A DNA stretch of 64,000 nucleotides from Membranihabitans marinus. Lineage in GTDB: Bacteria > Bacteroidota > Bacteroidia > Chitinophagales > Saprospiraceae. The notes under the pieces were generated by a model. That model searched no databases and was not told where the DNA came from. It saw nothing but the letters and a program-made list of their open reading frames with translations. A program made the translations under genes and the position numbers. The first letter of the stretch is position 1, and each line of letters opens with the position of its first letter. Location of the stretch: positions 186,001-250,000 of the forward strand of contig NZ_JAHVHU010000006.1 of assembly GCF_019802045.1 (NCBI RefSeq), given 5' to 3'. Below, piece by piece: positions 1 through 7,629 of the stretch.

Positions 1-1588
1 AAAAGGCCAACATGGTGACCCATTCCCGTCTACGGCGGGAATATTGCCAGAAGAAACCAATCAAACCAAAAATAAGCGGTAAATAAAAATAAAAATTCCG
101 GTTCTCATCGGCCTTCACCCAGTCCGGATCTTTACTGTAATCATAAAAACCCATTTTGGTGATCTTATCAATAAAAGGGATTCCCGACACCCAGTGCCCC
201 TCGGTCCAGTTCCAGGGAACATATCCTTGATTGCCATCATGTCGTCCGGTAAAGTTCCACATAAAATAACGGATATACATCCAGCCCACCTGGTACTGTA
301 TAAAAAAGTTAATGTTATCCCCCAGCGTCGGTGAACCATTCTGCCTTTTCATCCAATGCGCCCGGTAACGGGGAACATCTTTGGGTTGCCCCGAAGACAT
401 TCGCGGGAACAACACCTCATCCTGATCCCGGTACTTCACGTTGGCCTTTTGATTCGTGATTTCATAGCGATCTCCTACCCGCCCATAGCGGTCTTTAAAC
501 TCAATATCTATCGGATCTTTATCAAACTGAGGCCCTTTCAGAATTGCCCGTTCACCATACTGTTCCCGGTTTATGTAAGGAATAAGTGAAAACACATTGT
601 CCGGGTTGTTCATATTAATCGGTGGTTCAGCGCCTGCACGTAGTACCACGACCATGATGGTACTGTACCCGATGATGACCAGCATCAACGCAATCAGTGC
701 GCGTTCGATCACATATTTTTGATTTTTCCACGCATATCTCAAGCCGAAATAAAACCCGGCTATGAGTAACAACACCAAGGGAATCAATCCACTTTGAATC
801 GGCATACCCAGGGAGTTGACGGTAAATAATTCAAATTTGGACCACAACAGCGGCAGTCCAACAATGACTCCTTTTTGAATAATCACCAGACTGATCAGCC
901 CAAGGACAGACGCCACAAGAAAACCTTTGACTGAAGGTCTATCTGACTTTTTATAGTAATAAAAGAGCGCCATAGACGGAATGGCAAGTACCGATAGTAG
1001 GTGCACCCCGATCGATAAACCAATGGCGTAAAAGGCCAATAACAACCAACGATCATTGCCCTTGGACTCCGGCAAGGTGTACCACTTTACTGTCGCCCAG
1101 AGGGTCAGCATGGTAAAAAATGTAGACAGAGCATACACTTCGCCCTCGACCGCAGAAAACCATACCGATGTGGCGAAAGCGCTGGCAAATCCCGCCACAA
1201 CCCCGCCCAGTATCAGCGCCAGATCCTGTCCGAAAGTGGTGGATTCATGGCGCCCGACCAACGCATGCCGGCTCAACCGGATGCAAATCCATACGGCAAA
1301 CATGGCAGCGACCGATGTCGAGAAGGCCGAAAGCAGATTAACGGCAAATGCCGGTGCAGAAGGTGAAGACGAAAACAGCTCTCCAAATAAAGTAAAGATC
1401 CGTCCAATCAGCAGAAACAGGGGCGCACCAGGCGGGTGGACGACCTGAAGTTTGTAAGCACCTGCAATAAATTCTCCGACATCCCACAGGGAACCGGTTC
1501 GTTCCGTGGTGGCCGCGAAAACGATAAATGTGATCACAAATACAGCCCATCCGGCAATATTCTTTAATTGGTTGTATCGGTTGTTCAT
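1..1588 (-). CDS. DUF2723 (TMEM260-like) membrane glycosyltransferase-like protein, C-terminus beyond the window
   Basis: The frame stays open from an ATG at 1588 to the window edge, giving about 529 codons of a protein whose usual length is near 1000 residues; the stop is not visible. The N-terminus has a membrane segment followed by WDVGEFIAGAYKLQVVHPPG, the hallmark acidic loop of DUF2723 proteins, which belong to the GT-C-like O-mannosyltransferase group (TMEM260 in animals). Several hydrophobic segments follow, then a soluble stretch and a QNGSPTLGDNINFFIQYQ motif near residue 415 that is also typical of the family. The protein sits in the inner membrane and is thought to transfer sugar from a lipid donor to exported protein; the substrate is unknown here. 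It is transcribed away from the DUF4834/thiL operon. Family assignment is firm; the reaction is inference. Confidence 0.9.
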   Translation of the reverse strand, partial: MNNRYNQLKNIAGWAVFVITFIVFAATTERTGSLWDVGEFIAGAYKLQVVHPPGAPLFLLIGRIFTLFGELFSSSPSAPAFAVNLLSAFSTSVAAMFAVWICIRLSRHALVGRHESTTFGQDLALILGGVVAGFASAFATSVWFSAVEGEVYALSTFFTMLTLWATVKWYTLPESKGNDRWLLLAFYAIGLSIGVHLLSVLAIPSMALFYYYKKSDRPSVKGFLVASVLGLISLVIIQKGVIVGLPLLWSKFELFTVNSLGMPIQSGLIPLVLLLIAGFYFGLRYAWKNQKYVIERALIALMLVIIGYSTIMVVVLRAGAEPPINMNNPDNVFSLIPYINREQYGERAILKGPQFDKDPIDIEFKDRYGRVGDRYEITNQKANVKYRDQDEVLFPRMSSGQPKDVPRYRAHWMKRQNGSPTLGDNINFFIQYQVGWMYIRYFMWNFTGRHDGNQGYVPWNWTEGHWVSGIPFIDKITKMGFYDYSKDPDWVKADENRNFYFYLPLIFGLIGFFWQYSRRRREWVTMLAF

Positions 1589-1715
1589 GAATATAATGTC
1601 AATTTAGGCTCAAAAATACTAAAATTGTCCGCTCAGCGTAATTTTTCCACCGTATATCACGCCGAAAATAATCATTATTATTAAACATAATGAGCCGTCT
1701 TTTATTGGATTGTCG

Positions 1716-1723
1716 TACATTTG
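1716..1723 (+). promoter_or_regulatory. Bacteroidota -7 promoter element (TACATTTG)
   Basis: TACATTTG matches the TAnnTTTG -7 consensus of the Bacteroidota primary sigma factor and lies 26 bases before the ATG at 1749. No clear -33 TTG at the usual spacing is seen, so the assignment rests on this element and its position. Confidence 0.5.
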
Positions 1724-1748
1724 TTTTCAAAGCACTAAGTTTCGAAAT

Positions 1749-1937
1749 ATGTTTCAATGGTTATTTATCGGTCTGGTGATATGGTACTTTTATAACCGGT
1801 TCAAAAAAAGAAACGAGCGTCGTTACCGACAAGACCATCGGTATATAAGAGACGATGACTTCAATCACCAGCGACGTCAACCACCGCCGAGAGCGCAAGA
1901 AGAGGACGACTACATCGACTATGAAGAGGTCAAATAA
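1749..1937 (+). CDS. DUF4834-like small membrane protein
   Basis: A 62-residue protein with one N-terminal membrane segment (WLFIGLVIWYFYNRF), then a basic and acidic low-complexity tail ending in DDYIDYEEVK. This arrangement and the acidic YIDYEE ending resemble DUF4834 proteins of Bacteroidota, whose function is unknown. An upstream TTG could extend the frame to 1710, but the ATG at 1749 lies just behind a -7 element and starts directly at the membrane segment, so it is preferred. The stop codon is one base from the start of the pseudouridine synthase gene, so the two are surely cotranscribed and possibly translationally coupled. Confidence 0.7.
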   Translation: MFQWLFIGLVIWYFYNRFKKRNERRYRQDHRYIRDDDFNHQRRQPPPRAQEEDDYIDYEEVK

Positions 1938-1938
1938 T

Positions 1939-2655
1939 ATGCTCACAAAGATCGAGCTGTTGTACGCGGACAAGTATTGTATAGCCGTACACAAACACCC
2001 CGGAATTCCTTGTCAGACACAAAACCTCAAGCCACCCTATCCACTGGATCAATCGCTGGGGAACTACCTCAATGAATCTGTAAAGATATGGACCCGGATC
2101 GACCAGCCAGTTAGCGGTCTTGTTCTTTTCTATCGGGAAAACCCCAAAAAGTCTTTTTTGCACTTTAAGATCAAAAGCAAAACCTATCTGGGTCTGGTCG
2201 AAGGACATCCGCCCCAGGAGGTGGGCCAATCCCAGACTTTGGTTTCCTCTTTACGCCGCGATGGAAAAAGAAATAAATCAATCCCTGACCCAGAGCACGG
2301 GAAACGGGCTGAATTGAGCTATACCGTATTAAAAAAGCTCGATCGATACACTTTATTAAAAATCAGACCTGACACTGGCCGGTTTCACCAAATCAGACAA
2401 CAACTCGCCCAGGTGGGTTTCCCCATTAAAGGAGATGTAAAATACGGCGCCCGGCGCAAAAACCGGGATCGGTCCATTCATCTGCATGCTTTAGAATATG
2501 TCATTCAGTACCAAGATGAGCCACCGGTAAGAATTTTCGATCATGCTTTACCGGACGACAACCTGTGGAATCTGGCAAAATCCCAAATAAAGTCCGGGGT
2601 TGCAGCTATTGCCAATTCTGATAATTACACAACAAAAAACGATCTTCATCTATGA
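1939..2655 (+). CDS. RluA-family RNA pseudouridine synthase
   Basis: A 238-residue protein that isomerises uridine to pseudouridine in RNA; the target site cannot be read from sequence. The catalytic-aspartate motif appears as RIDQPVSGLVLF (family form HRLDxxTSG) around residue 56, and the second conserved motif GRFHQIRQQLAQVGFPIKGD lies near residue 150. There is no S4 domain, so it resembles the short RluA/RluC-type enzymes. The start at 1939 is chosen over an in-frame one 84 bases upstream because the upstream frame overlaps the DUF4834 gene, and because GAAGAGG stands 11 bases before this ATG. The stop overlaps the thiL start (ATGA). Confidence 0.88.
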   Translation: MLTKIELLYADKYCIAVHKHPGIPCQTQNLKPPYPLDQSLGNYLNESVKIWTRIDQPVSGLVLFYRENPKKSFLHFKIKSKTYLGLVEGHPPQEVGQSQTLVSSLRRDGKRNKSIPDPEHGKRAELSYTVLKKLDRYTLLKIRPDTGRFHQIRQQLAQVGFPIKGDVKYGARRKNRDRSIHLHALEYVIQYQDEPPVRIFDHALPDDNLWNLAKSQIKSGVAAIANSDNYTTKNDLHL

Positions 2656-3692
2656 GTCAACCAGAACGAACCAACATTGAAAAATTGGGCGAATTCGGTC
2701 TCATCGACCACCTGACCAAAAACTTTGACATTGATCCGGTTTTCACCCGTTATGGCGTAGGAGATGATGCGGCCATTCTCAAAAATACCGCCGACAGCAC
2801 GGTCGTATCCACCGATATGTTAGTCGAAGGGATCCATTTTGACCTGATGTATCACCCCTTGAAGCATTTGGGATACAAAGCGGTCGTGGTCAATCTGTCT
2901 GACATTTACGCCATGAATGCCCGACCGCACCAGATCACTGTTTCGGTGGCTATCTCCAACCGATTTAGCGTAGAAGCCATGGATGAACTTTATGCAGGAA
3001 TACAAAAAGCCTGTGAATTCTATCACGTGGATTTGGTCGGTGGCGACACCACCACATCCAAAAGTGGTCTGATCATTAGTGTCACCGCACTGGGTCAAGC
3101 ATCTTCTGATAAAATAACGTATCGAAATGGAGCATCACCCGGTGATCTACTGGTAACCACCGGCGATTTGGGTGGGGCCTACATCGGCCTGCAACTATTG
3201 GAACGAGAGAAAAAAGTGTTTATGGAAAATCCCGATATAAAGCCAGATTTGGAAGATCAGGATTATCTGGTCGGCCGACTTCTTAAACCAGAGGCACGGA
3301 AAGATATCATAGAAGAATTTGAGAAAAAACAGATCACCCCGACATCGATGATCGATATTAGTGACGGTCTGGCGTCCGAACTATTCCACCTCTGCGATCA
3401 GTCCGGTGTGCATGGATTTATCGAAGAAGACATGATTCCCGTCGCACAGGAAACCAAGGAGATGGCCTTCAAATTTAATATAGACCCCACCATAGCAGCA
3501 TTGAGCGGTGGAGAGGATTATGAATTGCTTTTCACCATTGATCCCGCAGATCGACCCAAGGTCCTTAAAATGGCTGACGCCACCATCATTGGCGAAATGA
3601 CTCCAACGGGCGAAGGCATTGCTCTTCACAGCAAAGGAGGGAACATTCATCCTCTCAAAGCGCAGGGATGGCAACATTTTAATACGAAATAA
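2652..3692 (+). CDS. thiL: thiamine-monophosphate kinase ThiL
   Basis: A 346-residue enzyme that phosphorylates thiamine monophosphate with ATP to thiamine diphosphate, the last step of thiamine cofactor synthesis in the cytoplasm. Family landmarks in order: GVGDDAAIL near residue 36, STDMLVEGIHFD near 54, the dimer/substrate segment NLSDIYAMNA, GGDTTTSKSG near 124, and SMIDISDGLASEL and LSGGEDYELL in the C-terminal half. These acidic residues bind Mg2+ and phosphate in the PurM/ThiL fold. The start overlaps the previous stop by four bases, placing it last in a three-gene operon. No TPP riboswitch signature is seen upstream. Confidence 0.95.
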   Translation: MSQPERTNIEKLGEFGLIDHLTKNFDIDPVFTRYGVGDDAAILKNTADSTVVSTDMLVEGIHFDLMYHPLKHLGYKAVVVNLSDIYAMNARPHQITVSVAISNRFSVEAMDELYAGIQKACEFYHVDLVGGDTTTSKSGLIISVTALGQASSDKITYRNGASPGDLLVTTGDLGGAYIGLQLLEREKKVFMENPDIKPDLEDQDYLVGRLLKPEARKDIIEEFEKKQITPTSMIDISDGLASELFHLCDQSGVHGFIEEDMIPVAQETKEMAFKFNIDPTIAALSGGEDYELLFTIDPADRPKVLKMADATIIGEMTPTGEGIALHSKGGNIHPLKAQGWQHFNTK

Positions 3693-3999
3693 AAACGTCG
3701 CAACCTGCTCCTCTTAATAATGTAATCAGATCAGGCGCAAGATCGATGCTTTTTTCACACATAAAATAAAACATACGCATTTTTTGCAGTATTCTGCCCC
3801 CTCTTCTGATTTATTTGATTATATTGCAATCGTAATGCTGGAAGTGCTCCATCCAGACGCTTCCATTTATTAATATTTTTACGTGCTAGACAAGGACGCA
3901 GCACCCCCGGTTTGTCTTCGATGAAATAAGCATCAGCACCAGGAGAAATGTGGAACGCATGCGTTCTGATCAATTTTTAATCTAAAAATTAACCCAATT
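3693..3999. other. intergenic spacer, no gene recognised
   Basis: Between thiL and the regulator-like gene. It is AT-rich near its right end. A 72-codon minus-strand frame in it has no recognisable features and is not called. No hairpin with a T-run or promoter consensus was found. Confidence 0.5.
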
Positions 4000-4953
4000 A
4001 TGAAATTACAAGAAAAACTGATTGAGCAGCTGCAGACGAAGTACAGCCGGGCTCAGCTGGTCAAAGACTTTGTCTCTTTGCTGGACATTTCCCAAAGTGC
4101 CGCATACAACAAAGTAAACTGCACCAGTGAACTCACACTGAGTGAGTATGGCAAAATATCCACTGAATACAGAGCACATACTTTTCAGATGGGCAGCATC
4201 ATCACCACCGACTTCCCTTTTCTTTTGGAAGAAAATCATGATTTCTCCAAGCTAACACAGATTCTTATTGACGAATTTAGATTGTACATCAATGACTACA
4301 GTAAGCCTCAGGTACGGTATTGCACCAACCTGATTCCAATGCAACTGCTGTCTGATTACCCAAAACTATTTCAGTTCACGGTCTTCGTATGGATGGAAAA
4401 CATTAACTCCCTTTTCAATCTCAATCACTATAAATACGATAAGATTGATTTTGATGAAACTTTTGAAGAAGAATACGAACAGTCGCAAAAGCTAACCAAA
4501 CTTTTCCGGTATTGCGACTTCCACACCTACTTGTCACCCAATATTTTTGAGACCTACTTCAAGTTAATTGAGTACCATCTGGAACTCGACACCATTACGC
4601 TGGAACAAGTCATGGAACTGAAAGACGAAATGGCGGTGTTTCTCGACGAATTTGAACACCTGTGTCAGAACAAGGAAACGCCGAATAACTTTTACATTCA
4701 CGAACTAACCGTGAGTTCAGTTCTCTTCCAGGTATCGGATAAACATACTTACTTGTACCAGAATTCACCCATCTACTTCCGCATAGATAATAATACGTAC
4801 AACGAATACACGAAAAACTGGCTGGATCAGATTGAAAGCCGTTCCATCCCGATATCCAATATTAATGAAAAAGTACGTCGCGGGATCTTCAAGAACATGA
4901 AGAACTCCTCAGAGCGATTTTTCAAAAAAGTGGAACTACTACACGAACATTAA
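4000..4953 (+). CDS. regulator-like protein with degenerate N-terminal HTH
   Basis: A 317-residue soluble protein without signal peptide. The first 60 residues (QLVKDFVSLLDISQSAAYNK, then LTLSEYGKISTEY) resemble the N-terminal part of a Bacteroidota family I know only as regulator-like proteins, in which an SxxAAYRRIRGE-type helix-turn-helix is followed by a long all-alpha region. The rest is rich in aromatic and acidic residues and has no catalytic motif I recognise. It is monocistronic: no close upstream gene, and a strong terminator 29 bases after its stop. A role in transcriptional regulation is inferred from the HTH-like start only. Confidence 0.6.
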   Translation: MKLQEKLIEQLQTKYSRAQLVKDFVSLLDISQSAAYNKVNCTSELTLSEYGKISTEYRAHTFQMGSIITTDFPFLLEENHDFSKLTQILIDEFRLYINDYSKPQVRYCTNLIPMQLLSDYPKLFQFTVFVWMENINSLFNLNHYKYDKIDFDETFEEEYEQSQKLTKLFRYCDFHTYLSPNIFETYFKLIEYHLELDTITLEQVMELKDEMAVFLDEFEHLCQNKETPNNFYIHELTVSSVLFQVSDKHTYLYQNSPIYFRIDNNTYNEYTKNWLDQIESRSIPISNINEKVRRGIFKNMKNSSERFFKKVELLHEH

Positions 4954-4981
4954 TCGTTTACAACAAGAACTGATTGACAAC

Positions 4982-5017
4982 AGCGCCCTGCCTCCACAAA
5001 GACAGGGCGCTTTTTTT
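4982..5017 (+). terminator. intrinsic terminator
   Basis: A perfect 9-bp stem (AGCGCCCTG / CAGGGCGCT) with a 12-base loop is followed at once by seven T residues, directly after the regulator-like gene. Confidence 0.93.
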
Positions 5018-5116
5018 GGGATTGATTGCCGAGCGACCGACCTGGGTTTTAACCCGCTATATTCACCACGTCAATGTGTTATGACTTATAATACACAGTG
5101 CATCAATTGCTTAACT

Positions 5117-5152
5117 CCCAAAATTGGGCATATTACATAGCCCAATATTGGG
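5117..5152. repeat. paired 12-bp near-palindromes CCCAAAATTGGG / CCCAATATTGGG
   Basis: Two 12-base sites, the second a perfect palindrome and the first differing from it by one base, are separated by 12 bases. Together they form an imperfect inverted repeat; separately each could be an operator half. The first 12-mer recurs exactly within 44584-44595. No function is known. Confidence 0.6.
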
Positions 5153-5274
5153 TGACGTTTGACTATTGCGGATTACTCCTGGTAATAATGGCGAAAAGAA
5201 TCGAAGGAATTTCTGAATACATGCGTCAATTATGAGTGCTATAGAAGTAAACCATCCAAATTCAAAACGGGAGT

Positions 5275-5298
5275 CGTGTGCAGAAACGGTTGCACACG
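5275..5298 (-). terminator. hairpin, likely trmB transcription end
   Basis: CGTGTGC and GCACACG form a 7-bp stem with a 10-base loop just past the trmB stop on the minus strand. The following minus-strand bases are only mildly T-rich (CGTTTTGAATTT), so a terminator role is likely but not certain. Confidence 0.45.
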
Positions 5299-5328
5299 CT
5301 GCTGTATTAACATGATGTGATGATAATT

Positions 5329-6036
5329 TTATTTTATGGAAGGATGCTTCCTAAATCGAGCACGGATGTATTTGATTTTCTTTCCTGCCGCCAGATGCTG
5401 CTGTTCATAATACGTCCGAATACTCAACTCCACCGAACGTTCTACCTGATCGATATCAGCGCTGGACGTCACCATTTCAAAATGGGGATGCCGACTGATC
5501 GACTCCAGAGAATACTCATACAATTCATCACTGTCTGTTTTCAAATGAATCAAAGCGCCATCTTTAAGAACTTCTTTGTACCGGTCGAGAAATTCCGATG
5601 AAGTCAGACGTCGATTACTATCTCGAAGTCTAAGAAACGGATCGGGGAAAATGATCCAGATTTCGGCCACCTCATCCGGAGCAAAATAAGTGCTGAGGAA
5701 TTCGATCCGGCTCCGCAAGAAACCAGCATTATCTAGATTTTCTCGAATAGCCTGGCGGGCACCCTTCCAAATGCGGTTCCCTTTTATATCAACTCCGACA
5801 AAATTCCGTCCGGGAAAAAGCCGGGCCAGACCAACGGTGTACTCTCCTTTACCACAGGCTAATTCCAGGCTGATCGGCCGATCCTCATCAAAAAAGTCCG
5901 TGCCCCACTTCCCTTTGATATACACTTTGGTTTCCGCATCAGCATTTAAGTACCCATTCTCAAATGTAAATGCTTCCAAAACATTGGGAAATGAGGTTAT
6001 CTCTGCAAATTTCTTTAATTTTCCTTTGCCCGACAT
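5329..6036 (-). CDS. trmB: tRNA (guanine-N7)-methyltransferase TrmB
   Basis: A 235-residue SAM-dependent enzyme that methylates N7 of G46 in the tRNA variable loop. The SAM-binding motif is ELACGKGEYTVGLA near residue 60, followed by FVGVDIKGNRIWKGA. The catalytic and substrate loop FPDPFLRLRDSNRRLTSSEF near 130 corresponds to the family FPDPW-K-H-KRR motif, with F in place of W. The C-terminal TYYEQQHLAAGKKIKYIRARF is typical of the Bacteroidota form. It stands alone between convergent and divergent neighbours. Confidence 0.93.
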   Translation of the reverse strand: MSGKGKLKKFAEITSFPNVLEAFTFENGYLNADAETKVYIKGKWGTDFFDEDRPISLELACGKGEYTVGLARLFPGRNFVGVDIKGNRIWKGARQAIRENLDNAGFLRSRIEFLSTYFAPDEVAEIWIIFPDPFLRLRDSNRRLTSSEFLDRYKEVLKDGALIHLKTDSDELYEYSLESISRHPHFEMVTSSADIDQVERSVELSIRTYYEQQHLAAGKKIKYIRARFRKHPSIK

Positions 6037-6140
6037 GAATTATTGTACTTGGAATAAAAATTCGGAAAGATAAGCATAAGTTCTCTAATTCCTATCCTGC
6101 AAGAATGACGGCTAAGCAGTATTTCTTATGCCACGGGAGT

Positions 6141-6166
6141 CAGATCAATGTCAAAGCATTGATCTG
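6141..6166. repeat. perfect 10-bp inverted repeat CAGATCAATG / CATTGATCTG
   Basis: The two arms are exact reverse complements around the 6-base loop TCAAAG. TTATG and CATAA farther out extend the symmetry. It lies between divergent trmB and the beta-barrel gene. It has no T-run, so an operator or a mobile hairpin is as likely as a terminator. The arm AGATCAATG also occurs in the 51-bp repeats at 28.4-28.6 kb. Confidence 0.6.
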
Positions 6167-6347
6167 CCATGTCATAAGGTATGGAATAACTACCTGCTCC
6201 CACAAAATTACTGAAATCAAAAGTCAATCCCACCCGGATGGATAAACAAACCTCTTCCCCGCGCGCTTAATCCACTGATATTCAATTCATGGAACACTAT
6301 AACAAGATGTGGTGTTTAATAACCCGGACTGATTCATTGATACTTCT

Positions 6348-6355
6348 TATATTTG
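6348..6355 (+). promoter_or_regulatory. -7 promoter element (TATATTTG)
   Basis: Exact match to TAnnTTTG, 24 bases before the chosen ATG of the beta-barrel gene. It also argues against the longer in-frame start at 6289, which would lie upstream of the promoter. Confidence 0.5.
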
Positions 6356-6378
6356 CAGAAATAAATAGGAATAAAATC

Positions 6379-7248
6379 ATGCAGCAGATAAAATATTTGG
6401 TCATTACAGCGCTTCTTTTCCTATCCGCGTTGGTATCCAGCCAAGCACAAAACATCTCTTTTGGATTCAAAGCCGGATTATCCAATGTATCCATAGACGG
6501 TCCACTGGAGTCCACTAGTTCGGGAATGGAACTTGAATCATACAAAGCAAACCGGGCTTTTATCCTGTCTCTTTTGCTCAATGTCAATCTTACGGACGAA
6601 TTCACCCTGCTCACGGAATTTATGTACAATCAAAAAGGATACAATTACAGCTACAAAGGGCCTTCATATGCCATTTTGCGCACGCCCGACACCAAATACA
6701 CATTCTCCGGAAATCGGGACATGTCGATCAATATCAGCAATACCTATTTTCAAATTCCGGTATCACTTTCCTATAAACTTTTTAACCGAATTCAACTACA
6801 AGGGGGCGCATACGGCAGCCTATTGGTCTCATCAACGGGAGCCGGTCGGGTGATATACTCAGAGCTAGCGGAAGTAATCGGTGAAGTCGAACAAACGCTG
6901 AATTATAATTACCGGTCCAATAAACCAGGAGGGGTTGCACCGGCGAATCAACAAATCCGAATTAACAATGAACCCGAGCTCATTGCATCGCAGGTCAATG
7001 CTTACCATGATTTTGAAGAAAAAGACAAAGGTCTTTTCCGGACGTTTGACGCCGGGCTGCATGCGGGACTGAACTTGTTTATCAATCAAAGCCTTTTCGT
7101 AGGAGCCAGATACAGTCATGGACTTATGGACATCACACGCAATTCTGTCGACCACTCCTATCAGGGCCTGGATCAGGGGAAACTTCGTTTTTCTGATGAC
7201 GACGACCGGTACTCAGCCTGGGAATTCACTATCGGGTTTTCGTTCTAG
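6379..7248 (+). CDS. PorT-like outer-membrane beta-barrel protein
   Basis: A 289-residue protein. It begins with a signal peptide (MQQIKYLVITALLFLSALVS, cleavage near SQAQ), followed by ISFGFKAGLSNVSIDG, the first strand pattern of OMP_b-brl_2/PorT-like proteins. Alternating hydrophobic strands continue to a C-terminal aromatic residue (AWEFTIGFSF), the usual end of outer-membrane barrels. The ATG at 6379 is preferred over 6289 because it opens the signal peptide directly, has AGGA ten bases upstream, and follows a -7 element. The cargo or partner is unknown. Confidence 0.82.
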   Translation: MQQIKYLVITALLFLSALVSSQAQNISFGFKAGLSNVSIDGPLESTSSGMELESYKANRAFILSLLLNVNLTDEFTLLTEFMYNQKGYNYSYKGPSYAILRTPDTKYTFSGNRDMSINISNTYFQIPVSLSYKLFNRIQLQGGAYGSLLVSSTGAGRVIYSELAEVIGEVEQTLNYNYRSNKPGGVAPANQQIRINNEPELIASQVNAYHDFEEKDKGLFRTFDAGLHAGLNLFINQSLFVGARYSHGLMDITRNSVDHSYQGLDQGKLRFSDDDDRYSAWEFTIGFSF

Positions 7249-7629
7249 CTTTGTACATTTTTATAATTAAAATGTAACGAAGAAAATGATGCGATTCAGA
7301 ATCTAATCCGACATCTCTGAGATGTTTTACCTGCAAGGATTCTGACCCAGTCAGGGTCAGATTAGGTTAGATGTGAGTAAGAAAACCAATTTCGACCCAG
7401 TCCGGGTCGGATTAGATTGAACTCTGAGTCATTTAGGGACATATGAGTTGTTATTAGTTATTCTGCGCTTCCAGATCACTCCGATTCTCTCCATGCTCAC
7501 GAATCGGAGGCTATAGCTGGCGATCCGTGAGTGCTGACCGGAGTGGAGCAATCTGGGAGCGCGAAATAATATCTACCCTTCTTATGTAATTCAGTACACT
7601 AGTGCCCCAAGAACTGTCAGATCTTTGGC
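7249..7629. other. intergenic region holding a palindromic repeat block
   Basis: The first part carries repeat copy 1 (7290-7436, listed separately). The remainder (about 7450-7620) contains a diffuse inverted sequence around GCGCTTCCAGATCACTCC and GGAGTGGAGCAATCTGGGAGCGC, giving a long imperfect hairpin. No coding frame is supported. Confidence 0.5.
7290..7436. repeat. GACC...GGTC palindrome repeat, copy 1 (with internal 51-bp duplication)
   Basis: Starts TGCGATTCAGAATCTAATCC and matches the block at 42731-42845 nearly base for base. It holds the cores GACATCTCTGAGATGT (7310), GACCCAGTCAGGGTC (7343-7357) and GACCCAGTCCGGGTC (7394-7408). The last two cores are exactly 51 bases apart, so this copy has one extra unit compared with the 42.7-kb copy. 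Flanks read CTAATCnGAC before and GTCnGATTAG after cores. Confidence 0.85.

Noticed and set aside
115-339. Minus-strand 74-codon frame at the left edge
   Set aside because: It is an alternative frame of the DUF2723 gene, whose own frame stays open throughout and shows family motifs.
3693-3999. TPP riboswitch or similar near thiL
   Set aside because: No CTGAGA-type or other thi-box core was found upstream of thiL or yjbQ; thiL is inside an operon.
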